64,000 nt of DNA, taken from Owenia fusiformis. Lineage: Eukaryota; Annelida; Polychaeta; Sabellida; Oweniidae. The DNA lies in NCBI GenBank assembly GCA_903813345.2, contig CAIIXF020000012.1, forward strand, positions 33,740,572-33,804,571, in the 5' to 3' direction. Each line of letters starts with the position of its first letter. The stretch's first letter is position 1. The notes below the pieces were generated by a model, which worked only from the letters and a program-made list of their open reading frames with translations, ran no database searches and was not told the DNA's origin. This document shows positions 35,548 through 48,524 of this stretch, one piece after another. The position numbers were made by a program, and so were the translations under genes.

Positions 35548-35719
35548 TAATGTATGTTATATACCCTAAATGCATAAAATATTCAATATCCAAATGTTTG
35601 TAACCCCTACCCCTTTATTAGAGTGCAAGGGCTATATTAAAAAAAGGACCAGGTATCACAGAGACAATCGAATATGGATATCTATAGGTAAAAGGGGGTT
35701 AAATGTGCAACGAAACTAA

Positions 35720-35819
35720 AGCTAAGTTCACACCAACGGCGCTTTGATGGTGCTTTAAAGAAGCGTGCAAGCACGTCGCTTTAAAGCGCCATCAAAGCGC
35801 CGTTGGTGTGAACTTAGCT
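35720..35819. mobile_element. 100-bp palindromic MITE, TAA target
   Basis: Same family as 35440-35547, again with TAA on both sides. Confidence 0.87.
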
Positions 35820-35873
35820 TAACCTAGGATGAAGAAATGCAACGAATGTAGAAGGAATTGAGACAAGCCTTGA

Positions 35874-37229
35874 AGCTACGTTCACACCAACGGCGAATGC
35901 CACGCTTTAAATCGGCGAGAAGAGCGCCGTCATTTTTGTCATTTTTGTTCATACCAACGGCGCTTTGATGGCGCTTTAAAGCGGCTTGTAAAGCGGCACC
36001 AAAGCGTAACAAAGCTTGATTAAAGCGTCGGGGTCGTAATAGGTCGTAGAAAAGCTCGGAGTAAAGCGGGATATTCGGCAAGAGCGCCAAACAATTTTAA
36101 ACTTTTTAACAATTTTAGGCGCTCTGTTACGAATTGATTAAAGCCAGGAGAGCGTATCAAAGCTTAACAAACCGTAACAAAGCTCAGAAAAGCTTGATCC
36201 AAAGCGTAGGAAAGCTTAACATAGCTCTGATAGGTTCCTCACGCTTTGACCAGGCTTTGTTACGCTTAACATCACGCTTTGATAAGCTTTGATATGCATT
36301 ATTACGCTTTGATGCGATAATGACGCTTTAAATCAGGCTCTGATACGATTTCCAAGCTCTGTTGTGCATTGTTACTCTCTGTTAAGCTCTGTCACGCATT
36401 GGAAAATGTCGAGATCGCCGATTTCATGCCGCTTTGACTATGACTATATAAAGATGCAGTAGATCCATAAAACCATTGCATCTTTGACTCGAGAACACGA
36501 TGGCAGAACAACAAGATCCAGAAATTCCAGATGGACCAGAGCATGACCTATCTGAAGAAGACATGATGTTTGTCGCAAGGCGTGATATAGCGTGTGGACA
36601 CTTGTCAAGCGTAACAAAGCCTTGCAAATCGTTTCAATCCTTGATTAAAGCGTCTCAATTCGTTGGAAAGCTTGAGAGTCCTTCATGAAAGTATAACAAA
36701 GAGTGTCAGATATTGATGAAAGCGTCTGACCTCGTGTCAGATCTTGATGCCAGATCGTAGCAAATCTTGAGACATCTTAACGAAGCGTGTCAAGTGGTAA
36801 CAGACAGTGAAGCGACTGGGGTCCCCGCTTTGAACCAAACTCTGTAAAGCTTTCCTACGCTTTGGGTCAAGCTTTGCTGAGCTTTGTTACGGTTTGTAAT
36901 TGAGCGCCCAAAATATTTAAACAGTTTAAAAAATTTTGGCGCTCTTGCCGATTATCCCGCTTTACTCCGAGCCTTTCTACGACCCATTACGACCCCGACG
37001 CTTTAATCAAGCTTTGATACCGCTTTACAAGCCGCTTTAAAGCGCCATCAAAGCGCCGTTGGTGCGAACGTAGCTTGAACAGTTTTAATTTTTGAGCTCT
37101 TGCCGAATATCCCGCTTTACTCCGAGCTTTTCTACTACCTATTACGACCCCGACGCTTTAATCAAGCTTTGTTACGCTTTGGTGCCGCTTTACAAGCCAC
37201 TTTAAAGCGCCATTGGTGTGAACGTAGCT
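35874..37229. mobile_element. 1.36-kb relative of the palindromic MITEs
   Basis: It opens AGCTACGTTCACACCAACGG and closes with the inverse, with a second inverted end at about 36890-37075. The arms and middle are filled with variants of a roughly 10-bp word such as AAAGCGTAAC and AAAGCTTGAT, inverted in the right half. The core at 36440-36690 is different and contains a possible captured gene start. A PIF/Harbinger relationship is suggested only by the 3-bp TWA-type targets of the small relatives. Confidence 0.75.
36500..36688 (+). CDS. Possible captured or relic coding start inside the palindromic element
   Basis: An ATG at 36500 begins MAEQQDPEIPDGPEHDLSEE, and the frame is open for 62 codons. 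The first about 40 residues are acidic and unlike the surrounding word repeats; the rest reads through them. About 55 bp upstream is TATATAAAG (36446), a TATA-like element. It could be an accessory transposon protein or a host exon. Function unknown. Confidence 0.35.
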   Translation: MAEQQDPEIPDGPEHDLSEEDMMFVARRDIACGHLSSVTKPCKSFQSLIKASQFVGKLESPS

Positions 37230-38821
37230 TTAGCAAAAATTAAAGCATAATTAATTAGAGCATAATTTAAGCTCTCGTGCCAATGCCGTGCCAATTTGTT
37301 CAAACATTTTGACATTCTTTCAAGACAATCATCAGGTATCATCAGGTATCTATATAGAGTTATCTTGCAAAAACTGAAAGAGTGGATGTCGATAAAATTA
37401 GGATCGCAAGGGGAACATTTGCATGACTTTCGAGGAGATTTTGCCCAACATTTTACAGACTCTGTACCCTTTGCATTCGTTTGACTTCACTTCTTAAAAG
37501 AGAGCTTCGTCTTCAGTTTAACTAGACTCTGCACGCAGGGTACAGCCTCTGTCCCATCTACTCCCTTGGGAACGTAAAAGGAAAGATAGTAAATGAAAAT
37601 CGTCAACATAACACATGCACATTTTATGTTTATAGAAGTTATGTTTAATAATTATTAGATTCACGAAAAAAGCGTGACTTTTTAAAAGTCGTCCGTATGA
37701 TATTTTGAGAATTTGAATATTAGGCAGCTGGCTAGAGCTCAGTACCATACACTGTGACCAAAGAAAATCAATCTATCGATCACTATAATAAATTACAAAA
37801 GGATATTCTACAAGTGTGTAAATAATTTAAGATATTGCTAAACATTTGACTAGAGGCCACTAGACTGCAATATTTTCACAATTAGCCGACTCAATGTATA
37901 ATATATATGTCCTTTCTGTTAGAACAATAAAACATCAAAACAATAAAATGCTATTATGTCTAATATTTGTGATAACAGTGATGACCTCGTATGTTTGCAA
38001 GTGATACATACATTTTGTATTCGTTGACGATAAACATGTGGTAAAGAAAAATAATTGTTATCTACACGATAAAAATCATCATATGACTGTACAACTATAC
38101 AGGCCCCCGAGATTTCCACGAATGAAATCATCGGTTCCGACCTCGCAAACCACGGTTCTCACAACTCGAAGAATCGATATCTAGGCGCGTTGTGAGAACC
38201 TTGGTTCTTGTGGACGGAACGTTGTTCGCGGAGGTCGGAAGTGATGTTCGCGTTAGTGGAAGTATAGGAAAAGAAATCTTTCCTTCTAGACATATGTATA
38301 AGCTTAGGCCTATATAATATAGACAGCTTTGTCTATAATAATATAGACAACTATAGAAATATTTTCTTCATCCTAGACAAAACAGACCCAATCAAATTAA
38401 AATCATTAGAATAGTCTATTTTAAAAATGAACACTAAATATATAAGCGCAAATGCCAAAAGGGAAGGGTGACTAAAAACTTTAAAGAACAAGAAAAGCAA
38501 ACTGTAAGTGTAAATCTGTCATAAGAAAAGTAAACCCTATATAGGCCTAATATATATCCCAAAACCATGATCATGATCTAACGTGAAAAAAACAATGTCT
38601 GACATCCCCCTTCCCCCTACAATCGAGAACCAATATCACAATCCAGGACCAGAAAATGAACACCAAGGGACATTTCATTCATACTGAAGTCATTACAATA
38701 CATGTTGAAGAAAAATTGAAAAATTGATAGCCAATAAACATCAAAAATAGTTGTAGCTTAGATACTATAGGCCTACTAGACGTACTACTCATAAAAGAAG
38801 TCCATAGGCAATTCAAAGGGT
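37230..38821. other. Duplicated flank and intergenic DNA
   Basis: 37440-38100 matches 22330-22887. 37440-37545 contains the TTTGACTTCACTTCTTAAAA / GACTCTGC repeat also seen at 56343-56724. No gene seen. Confidence 0.55.
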
Positions 38822-39012
38822 CAACATCCGTTCGCAAAGCCGTTGTAAAAGGGTAGGAGGTCCTATCAAATAATGGTCCTACTTTCCATTGATTTATATG
38901 GTGACCTACATGCAACTCTTTCCCTTATTATCGTATCCACAATCAGGGCCAGTAAGGGCCTTTAAGAAAAGGGACCATAATCCCCAGGGGACCATATTTT
39001 CTTTAACACCGT
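38822..39012 (-). mobile_element. Inverted copy of the GGTGTGAAAGAAATTATGG MITE
   Basis: The reverse complement matches 32403-32577, including GGTCCCCTGGGGATTATGG and the GTCCTATC block. Confidence 0.78.
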
Positions 39013-39133
39013 CACCATAATCCATAAAACACAACAATTCACAATGGTCATCAGGAGAAAAGTAGATGAAAAATCAATGTATTTAATAATGTACTACTTT
39101 ATATAAATCTATTAAACTGCATTATATATCGAC

Positions 39134-39206
39134 GGCCTCGTGGCCTAATGGATAAGGCGTCTGACTTCGAATCAGAAGATTGCAGGTTCGAGTCCTGCCG
39201 GGGTCG
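39134..39206 (+). tRNA. tRNA-Arg (anticodon TCG)
   Basis: A 73-nt cloverleaf without an intron. The acceptor stem GGCCTCG pairs with CGGGGTC using two G-U pairs, discriminator G. The anticodon stem TCTGA/TCAGA carries loop CTTCGAA (anticodon TCG, reads CGA). The T-arm GCAGG-TTCGAGT-CCTGC pairs perfectly. A-box TGGCCTAATGG and B-box GGTTCGAGTCC are intact. TATATA lies just upstream; a T-run follows at about 39214. Confidence 0.95.
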
Positions 39207-39248
39207 AATTATTTTTACATCTCAAATTGACGGTATTTTTTTTTCAGC

Positions 39249-40405
39249 GCATTATAAGATTATAAGATTATAAGATTATAAGTGAATTACGATTTATAGG
39301 CATGCTTGCCTGTTAATCGATCATTGCAAGGACCTCATTGTCCTTAGATTGTTGCATAAAAAGTTAAAAAGTCAAGTTTCCCCAACTACCTATGTACATA
39401 GCCATAATCAATGTTGTGGTCTAATTTCATTGGATGATCCATCCAGTGTTTGTCTAGCCTGTTTTTGAAAGTGTTGGTATTATCAGCCCTAATTACGAAT
39501 TCAGGGAGTGCATTCCATTGTCTTATCACTCGCTGGCTGAAGGTGTTTTGTCTGTTTGTCGTTGAGCAGTGGAATTTTCTGAGCATCTGTGTGTTTGCTC
39601 TTCTTAGTGTTGGTCCTGTGTTTCTATTCTGTTGGATTGGGAATATGTCTAGGCTATTCACATCATATAAGTTGTTCATATACTTGAAAGTTTCTATTAT
39701 GTCGCCTCTAAGTCTCCTATAGGCTAGGGTTGTTAGATCTAAAGTTCTGAGCCTTTCTGAATACGATAGTTCTCTCAGGGATGGGATAATACGTGTAGCT
39801 CTTCTTTGCACATTTTCAATAAGTTCTATGTTTTTCTTGGTGAATGGATTCCAGACTGAGTTTGCAAATTCTAATTTTGGTCTTATAAGTCCATTGAAGA
39901 GAAGCTTAAAAGATTCAAGGTCCCAGTATACGTATGTCCTCTTGATCATCCCTACAGCTTGGTTGGCTTTGTTCACTATTTTACTGATGTGTTGGTTGAA
40001 ATTCAGGTTAGAGTCTATAAAGACCCCCAAGTCTCTTTCACAGGTAGAGTTGTTTAGGGGGATTTCTTCTCCTGTGTTTATGTCTTTCATATTGTAACTC
40101 ATGGCCTTGTTGGTTCTGCCTATGTGTAAAACTGAACATTTTTGTGCATTGAACTTTAGGTTCCACTTTTTGGCCCAGTCCTGGATTGAGTCAAGGTCGT
40201 GTTGGAGCATATTTCTATCTGCTGGATCCTTCACTATCCTGTATAGTTTGGTGTCGTCGGCAAATAGAGTGATATTGCTATGTTTTATTGTGTCTGGCAT
40301 GTCGTTTACGTAGAGGACATAGAGAAGCGGCCCGAGCACACTTCCCTGAGCTATACCAGAGCCTACGTGGGTCCACGGGGCTGCTTTACCATTCAGAACT
40401 ACATA
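39249..40405 (-). mobile_element. 5'-truncated CR1-like LINE
   Basis: The 3' end is a microsatellite of ATAAGATT-type units at 39249-39285, a common feature of CR1 and L2 tails. The body encodes the C-terminal half of a reverse transcriptase. It stops abruptly near 40405, as expected for 5' truncation. Confidence 0.87.
39386..40400 (-). pseudogene. CR1-like reverse transcriptase, C-terminal part
   Basis: The open frame starts inside the enzyme with SGIAQGSVLGPLLYVLYVND. It continues through LFADDTKLY, the catalytic Asp-Asp box, and LNFNQHISKIV to a C-terminal region (RVIRQWNALPEFVI) typical of CR1/L2 elements. It is open for over 330 codons without a stop, so the insertion is fairly recent. 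It lacks the endonuclease and the first reverse transcriptase motifs, so it is not autonomous. Confidence 0.9.
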
Positions 40406-40409
40406 ACTA

Positions 40410-41254
40410 CATAATTTTATCGCTTTTTTTATTTGGAAATCATGAAATACCTACCGTCATTCAACCACTGATTTATATCTACGAATTCAAAATTTTCGAA
40501 AACAACTCGTACTTTTAGTTCGAAGTTTCATTTAAAGATGGCATCTTGAAATACATAGTATTACACTATAATCAGACTGTACTTTGAACACTTTGAAGGG
40601 GTCTCTTCATTTCCCTTGGGTCGCATATTAATTACAGGTGAGGTATTTATTTTGGATTTCGATAATCTTATCTTAATTTTGTTAATTAATGACAATTAAG
40701 GATACACGTTATATACGATTGATGAATAAAGCAGGACATCTAACTACGACGATAAAATTATCAATACTGAAGCGATTCAAAATTCGTATCCGATTGAATT
40801 GTTATTAAAAGAAGGGGTCTCAATTTGCTCACTCAGTTGAAAAGTACCTAGAAGCACGAAGATTCAAAATTGGAGATAAGTAGTCAAAATACGAAAATAG
40901 ACGCCAAAATCGTATTAAAATCACCAGAGCATTACAAATATTTATACCTAGATATTGTTGGATAACGGTTACTTCCTTGATTCGGAATAATACAAATAAA
41001 ATGTAAGTACATTTCCTATAAAAGTGTGAACTGAAATATTTTTGTTTTTCAATAATTTCAATGAATTCATACAGCTTCAAATATTTCAACCCTACATGTA
41101 TTTATGCATTTTATTCAGTTTGGATTTTATCATGTTTTATGTTGACCGTTTGGCATTTGAACTGTAACCATGGCTTAGTGGAGTCACCAAGGGTGTGTCA
41201 GAAATAGACTCATTCTCATGGCAATCAAAATTAGTTTCAGATCTGTTGGAATCC
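40410..41254. other. Non-coding DNA
   Basis: Nothing recognised on either strand. Confidence 0.5.
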
Positions 41255-42505
41255 ACAGTATTTTAGAAATGCTGTATTTGAATAGGTTATTTAATGTTCA
41301 CAAGTTTTGTTTATATTTATATTTAATTCTAGCACATACAACTTCTAAAGGTTATTGGTGTTTATTTTAAAGCGTTTGTTGATATATATTTAAGGCTTAA
41401 CCAATGAAAATCTAATAAGAAATGAACGCTTTGCGTCTCAGACTTCAAAGAGAGAGAGAGAGCTTGATCAAACTCCTGTGGTTCAACATTTTTCTGCGGC
41501 GATATTCAACACTGGCCTAACGGTCCCAAAAATGCCCCCCCCCCCATCCGTATTACCACAGCCTGTTTTTGTGGTATCTTTATATCACCTAAGATGAACA
41601 AATAGTTTCAAACTGATTCACAGTTGCTGCATGATTATTTTGCATAATTACTATGAATATCTGTCGGCTTAGCAATGAATATTCCATTCTCCATTGTGAT
41701 AGGTGGATGTGAAATGCCTAATATCTACTGATTAGTATAATGTAATTTTTAAACAGAAACATCTGTCTAAGGTTTCTCGATCTAATCACATTTTATGTTT
41801 GAAAGTCAGTAAACGTTAATCATACGAAAAAACTTAAGTTTTCTTGTCTATTTTCTTGAATATTCATATCCCTAATTGGGAAAAATAGGGATATGTTCTT
41901 GTGTAATAACCACAAACCTAAAATACAAGTAAAGCTTATATTAGAAGTTAAAAAATTGAGTGAGAAAAGTGACAGAAAAATCCTCAGATAGCTTTTTCTT
42001 GTATTGAATTCCCTTGTCTCTAATCAGCAGATATAAGGAAACAATCGCATCAACATTGTCATGTCTCCTTACTCTGTAGCACTTCCTAAAAATCAACAGT
42101 AGACAAGTGAATCAGCAGCAACTGTGAATCAGTTTGAAACTATTTGTTCATCTTAGGTGATATAAAGAAACCACAAAAGCAGGCTGTGGTAATACGGATG
42201 GGGGGGGGGGATTTTCGGCACCGTTAGGCCAGTGTTGAATATCGCCACAGAAAAATGTTTAACCACAGGAGTTTGATCAAGCTTTCTCTCTCTCTCTCTT
42301 TGAAGTCTGAGACGCAAAGCGTTCATTTCTTATTAGATTTTCATTGGTTAAGCCTTAAATATATATCAACAAATGCTTTTAAACAAACACCAATAACCTT
42401 TAGAAGTTGTATGTGCTAGAATTAAATATAAATATAAACAAAATGTGTGAACATTAAATAACCTATTCAAATAAAGTATTCAAATAAAGTATTTCTAAAA
42501 TACTG
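41255..42505. mobile_element. 1.25-kb foldback with about 390-bp arms
   Basis: The arms 41255-41640 and about 42118-42505 are inverse copies. They share a GA/CT microsatellite, a poly-C/poly-G run and the GGTTAAGCCTTAAATATATA block. The spacer of about 480 bp has no ORF. An 11-bp tandem duplication (TATTCAAATAA) interrupts the right arm. No transposase. Confidence 0.85.
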
Positions 42506-44449
42506 TGGAAAATATTTAGAATAAAATCATGGAAACTCAACAAGTCCGAAGAACAAAATAGAGTACTATATATGCAATATCAGAATAGTCATTTCAAAAT
42601 AATATGAGACATCTTAAAAGACGTAAAACTATTTAAACATTAATACAATATAACATTTAATGCTTAAGAACAGCCTACCAGAGTCTAAGTATGTATTGTC
42701 AAATATATATTACTTCTGTTAACAAGATCAAGTCATGTCAAGTATAAAGAAAATATGTAATTCTGCAAAAATGATGTTTTGAAAGACAGGACCAGAACTC
42801 TTTGATTCATGAAACTATTTGTCACCCATGTTTAATGTTATGTTTCCAAATACCCCCCCCCCCCTCGCCACTTACTCTTCAATGTTGAGCCCTGATATCT
42901 TGTATCTACCTTGATTGTCTTGTTGACATAAATGCTCTATACTGAGCAACCCAGTTGAGTTAATTAGATAATTAGACAACTAATTAGATCACTCTGAAGT
43001 AGATGTTTGTCTTAAAAGTGAGCTAATTTTTTTATTGACTACAAGAATCTGTCTATAGATTACATGTGACAGTTTTCTTATCTATTTAGTCTCTGCTGTT
43101 ATCCTATTTGCAATTTTGGCAATCAAGATGGCCTGTTAAGATATGAAGACATGATTGGAACCCTGAGAATCAGATTGCATGAAGCTCTCTTTTAAAGAAT
43201 AAAATTCAAATTTTTGGAAAGTGCAATTTCTTGGTGACTAACAGTGAAAAACAGTTGAAAAATCTTAGAGAATATCATGCTTCGTTTGAAGGTGTTTTGT
43301 TTCGTTAATTTCCGCGATAGCAGTGAAGTCCATCATTAAGGATGAGAGAAAAGTGAAAGAAAACGTTCTTAACAATGTCTGAATTTTCATGTATTTAGAA
43401 TTCTGGATATTAAAAACAAGTTTTGCATGTTGAATACATTGAAAAATGTCATTCTAACCCAGTGTTTCTAAAATAACATATCGGAAATGAAAACAAATTC
43501 AGCAGAGACGAAATTAATCATACTCGAGAAACTAACTCAGATTTTTCCAAAATTGTTTAGTCTTGCGTCCATTCTCTATCTCTGAACAATATCTATTTCG
43601 CAACCAGAACCCCGACCAGAACAGTCTCAACATTTTTGATTCCGATAATTTTCACCATGATATGTTTGATAGAGAGAATGGTAAGATGGATGTTACCTAC
43701 CCTGCGTGCAAAGACAAAGCTCTCTTTTAAGAAGTGAAGTCAAACAAATGCAAAGGATAGATGTTACCTTTTCATGAAAGTACATTTATTCCGTACCTTA
43801 CTGTGGTCACTTTTTGCTCCAATCTTCAATAACAGCACCCTGGCGATATTAAGTATATTCTTAAAATTGAAAGCAGTTTTGAACAAACACTCATCGGCCA
43901 GGATCCTGTACCGAAAATCGGACTTAATTTCACAATGACCATATAGCAATACTCTGAATTATCCTTTCTCAAAAATGTATTTTTGATCAATTTTGGAATT
44001 TTAGATCTATGAATTACTGTTAGCAAAATTCAAAATCCGAAAATGTGGCGGGTACTGTAATTATGAACTATTTCATACAAATCTCAAAAATGGTAGAATG
44101 TGACTGTATAGGTTCAGAGGGATGAAATATACGGAATAATTGTAACTGGATTGGATTGTTTATATCAAATGCTAGCTACAATTGCATATTGGATTCGTAT
44201 CTGTAACAAGTAATATAGGTTCACCTGTATTCGCTTGAAAGTTAAGCCAATATCATACTTGCACACACAATGTTACAATTTATGAAATGATTCAGGTAAA
44301 AATAGATGATATTATGATGGAGAATGTCTATACATATATTTCACATGGTGAAAGCAGATTCTGTATCTAGTACTGTGAAAATACAGGGAAGACATTACAT
44401 TATTGAAGAGAATGTTAAAGTATAAATACCATTACTCCTTTGTGCCCCT
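42506..44449. other. Non-coding DNA
   Basis: No gene seen. 43705-43760 is a short copy of the AAGCTCTCTTTTAAGAAG repeat also found at 37440, 45900, 46310, 46420 and 56360. Confidence 0.5.
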
Positions 44450-45625
44450 AGTTTGGTCCATGTTCCCTACCCATGTCCATGTATCCTAGTCCATTTCCTT
44501 GTACCTCACCCTGTTTTCTTTCATAGTTGTACCCCAATCCAGCCCATCATACCTTAGCCAGGGCCCTATACCCCTGTCTAGTCTATCAATACCTCAAGCC
44601 CACCAGCCCTTTATACCTCAGTCAGTATAGTTTCATATAGTCCACATCTTATGCCTTCATTCAGCCCCCTGTACCCCAGTCGTCCTCCCCTTTACCTGTC
44701 TTACCTCCCCCTGTACCCCAGTCTACCTCCCCATGCACCTGTCTACCACCCCATGTACCCCAGTCTACCTCCCCATGCACCTGTCTACCTCCCCATGCAC
44801 CTGTCTACCTCCCCATGTATCCCAGTCTACCTCCCCATGTACCCCAGTCTACCTCCCCATGCACCTGTCTACCTCCCCATGCACCTGTCTACCTCCCCAT
44901 GTATCCCAGTCTACCTCCCCATGTACCCCAGTCTACCTCCCCATGCACCTGTCTACCTCCCCATGTATCCCAGTCTACCTCCCCCTGTACCCCAGTCTAC
45001 CTCCCCTGTACCCCAGTCTACCTCCCCCTGTACCCCAGTCTACCTCCCCCTGTAGTCTACCTCCCCCTGTACTCCAGTCTACCCCACCGTACCCTAGTCT
45101 ACCTCCCCATGTACCCCAGTCTACCTCCCCATGCACCTGTCTACCTCCCCATGTATCCCAGTCTACCTCCCCCTGTACCCCAGTCTACCTCCCCCTGTAC
45201 CCCAGTCTACCTCCCCCTGTAGTCTACCTCCCCCTGTACTCCAGTCTACCCCACCGTACCCTAGTCTACCTCCCCATGTACCCCAGTCTACCTCCCCATG
45301 CACCTGTCTACCTCCCCATGCACCTGTCTACCTCCCCATGTATCCCAGTCTACCTCCCCATGTACCCCAGTCTACCTCCCCATGCACCTGTCTACCTCCC
45401 CATGTATCCCAGTCTACCTCCCCCTGTACCCCAGTCTACCTCCCCTGTACCCCAGTCTACCTCCCCCTGTACCCCAGTCTACCTCCCCCTGTAGTCTACC
45501 TCCCCCTGTACCCCAGTCTACCTCCCCCTGTACCCCAGTCTACCTCCCCCTGTAGTCTACCTCCCCTGTACTCCAGTCTACCCCACCGTACCCTAGTCTA
45601 CCTCCCCATATACCCCAGCCTGTTT
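44450..45625. repeat. Pyrimidine-rich minisatellite with higher-order structure
   Basis: Units of 20-22 bp such as CTACCTCCCCATGTACCCCA, in 22-bp (TACCCCAGT) and 20-bp (CACCTGT) forms. Units are degenerate at 44450-44690 and homogeneous after that. A longer block containing CTACCCCACCGTACCC recurs near 45080, 45250 and 45585, showing duplication of multi-unit segments. The + strand is strongly C/T biased. Open frames up to 253 codons in all three + frames result from the lack of stop triplets. Confidence 0.93.
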
Positions 45626-48435
45626 CAGAAACCACATGAATTTTATCCCATTATCTTCTAAAGGAGAATGATACGGTCCCCTTACCTAATCTCCACCATC
45701 TCCTCACCTATAGGTATTTATCATACTTCATACATTCACGAGCTGGGATGCACACAGTTAGCTTATGAGCTAATATGAAATTACATTTGACATATTGAGT
45801 ATTTAGTTTTAATTACTTTAACTGTTACAATACAAGATTTCTAATTGTTGAACTTGAAAAATACATGACATGATGTATGCCTTGGACATTAGCTACACGA
45901 AGCTGTCTTTTAAAGGAGTAAAATCAAACTGTATTTTGCCTGATGTTTCACAAAAGCAACTTTGATCAATTGAATATTTATTGTAATTTAGCATCAGGAT
46001 CAAAATGACAAATATTCTTTAGTTAGTATTATTTTTTTAGTTTTATGTTTGTACAAATTACTAATAAACATTAAATATAAAATCAACAAGCCAATTTGCT
46101 GATGACAAAAAAATTATTTCGATTGTCAACTTCCCAGTAGAGAATGTTATTCTTGTACACTATACAAGGTATATGTCCATAAAAGGACAATCTGGACACC
46201 TCCTTTGATGTTATTGATGACAGTTTAAATGTCCCTTTGATGTTACCTGGCCACAGGTGAGTTTGCTTAAAGTTACCCTGTAGGCAAATGCCTTGTACTT
46301 TAGGCAGACGAAGCTCTCTTTTCAAGAGCAAAATTACCTCTATAGAGGTAAAAACTAAAAAATAGAAGTACTTTGTGAGTACTTTTTCCTTAAAGGTGTC
46401 AGGACCTAGTATATAAGATGAAACTCTCTTTTAAAGGGCAAAATCAAACTACTGGAAATAGTAGGTGGTCAAAGGGACAAAAATCAACAAAAAGTGGCCG
46501 CAAAACATGTCATTTTGAATAATGGAAGTTTACTCTGTATTGTAGTAATAATACAATGCTTATTTAGAGTGCTTCTCTTTCTATTTTGTTTACCAAATAC
46601 CGGTATCTTTATTTTTTGACTGAGTTCAGGAAAAATGTACAAAAGTATGAACTCGTTTGAGTTGTCATGCATTTGTGATGTTTAAACATAAACTTGTGAC
46701 AATGTAAGCCCATTAGGTTTTAACCCATTTAGGTTTAACCCCATAGGGCTTTTCCTATAAGCATGGTGAAAATATAAACCCAAAATAATGTGATCATAAA
46801 AATATGAGTTCCAAAATCTGACAATTATTTAGAAATCTTGACTCACTTAGTAGTTTTCACAACAAATAAAAAAAAGGATAAGTGAACTGTTATAATTGAA
46901 AAATTAATACAGGTTATATTTGACCGAGTTGATGCATGCCCGGCTAATGTTTTTTTGTAAGGGTAGATAGATAGGTAGTTATGTAGATGTATGTACAGTA
47001 ATTATGTCATTTTTGCTCTAATTAACTTAAGTTACAATCACTAGAGTTTACATACATCCAATGCTAACTTATGACTCATTAATATTTAAATCAAACTACA
47101 TGTACATGTATATTACCTCAGGTGAGTTTAAGGTAGCTTACATAAATCAATAATATTCAGGACGTTTAATAATACAACAAGAATTTTTTCATCCTTTCAT
47201 ATTTAGACTATTATTGATCGTTAAAATATGCAGTCATCTTGGATGAAATGTCGCTCTAGTTTTGTTTAAGTTTACTAATGTCTCGCAAAAATTAAATGAA
47301 TTTTGAGGCATTTTTGGATTTTTGAACAAGTTGAAACTTTTGCTTTACATCCGAATACTGATTCCTCGTTGATTCGTTTTTTTATTTACTTTGTTTTGAA
47401 TTTTAAAAACATGTCATGGTGATGTTTATTTAAGGGTCTGGTACACCTTCTATTCTGATGCATGTCAAAATATGTACTTGAAAAGGTCTATTCAGTTGAA
47501 ACCTGTGTGTTCTATTTGCACTGTTGAAATTTTAGAAGTTTTTTAAGCGTATAAGTATGTTATATGGAAGTTGAGGTCACAAAACTCTTCGGTTAAATTC
47601 AGCCATTTTAAAATTTAACGATCAAAATTTTGGAGTTATTTCAAGTATAATTTGTTATTTTTGGATTTATTTGAGGAAAATTAAAGGTGAGAAACGGATA
47701 AAAATGATGTTCAATCATTGTAATTGAAATTAAAAAATGTAATTTTTGATTAAATGGAAAATGTAATTAATATTTGTTCATAAATATTGAAAGTGTGAGT
47801 CATTATGGATGCGGGTATCGTAAGTCAGCATATTGCTATTAAATGCACTGGTATCTGTGTGTAACTATGAATGAATCTTCTCATTTTTCATGGATTTAAC
47901 TACTTGTATCTTAACATTTTGTATTTGGTACGTTTAATGTCAAACAGTGAGTCAAATGTTATCCCAAAACTCAAATATTAATTTAAAAGTTTATAACATA
48001 AAACATATCAATGAGTCAAAATCTGTACTTGGTACAAAATACAATATAATCAGCTTTGATGGTTTGGTGACGAAGCCTCGTTTAAGATGCATTTGCCAAA
48101 AATTATAAATAGTATTCTTCTTATTTGTACATGTATATACACATATACCTCATACATTTTATTTTGTCAACTTTCCAAATTATGATCTAGATCCTAGTAT
48201 TGGCAGTTAGTTAAAACTTGCTAAGCACAATCTTAATACTAGATTTAGAGGATAAACTTTGCGTGTAAAATAACGTATGATATACACCTACCATCAATTT
48301 TAGTTCAAATACTATCAAACATACAGCAACAGGTATTTGCAATTCGCTATATTATGTACCACTTTAAAAAAGCAGAATTACGAGGAAATATGTTATAAAT
48401 TTACTTAATAATTATATCGTTTTGTGTTTTTTCAG
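45626..48435. other. AT-rich DNA upstream of the cadherin-like gene
   Basis: No coding sequence recognised. Three short copies of the GAAGCTCTCTTTTAAAG repeat occur at about 45898, 46310 and 46422. It may contain the promoter and earlier 5' UTR exons of the next gene, which I could not identify. Confidence 0.5.
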
Positions 48436-48441
48436 GTGATA

Positions 48442-48456
48442 ATGGCAAAAAGCTGA
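48442..48456 (+). promoter_or_regulatory. Short upstream ORF in the 5' UTR
   Basis: ATG GCA AAA AGC TGA lies 83 bp upstream of the main ATG, just after a likely splice acceptor (TTTTTTCAG ending at 48435). It could dampen translation. This is inference. Confidence 0.45.
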
Positions 48457-48524
48457 AAACGATTTAAAACAGATATTCAAACTCTGGAAGGAGGTTCAGT
48501 AAGTTCAATTCACCAAACACAAGA

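Larger units (their letters stand above)
24949..38100 (+). repeat. Segmental duplication, copy 2
   Basis: Counterpart of about 5040-22887; see that entry. It is shorter in the introns because it lacks several insertions, but longer upstream of the gene because of two expanded arrays and a 359-bp element. Confidence 0.88.

Noticed and set aside
39450-40313. + strand ORFs of 70-90 codons
   Set aside because: They lie antisense to the CR1-like reverse transcriptase frame and have no features of their own.
44651-45661. Overlapping + strand ORFs up to 253 codons rich in Pro, Ser, Tyr
   Set aside because: All three frames are open because the pyrimidine-rich repeat lacks stop triplets; the frames encode the same type of peptide and none has splice or start support.
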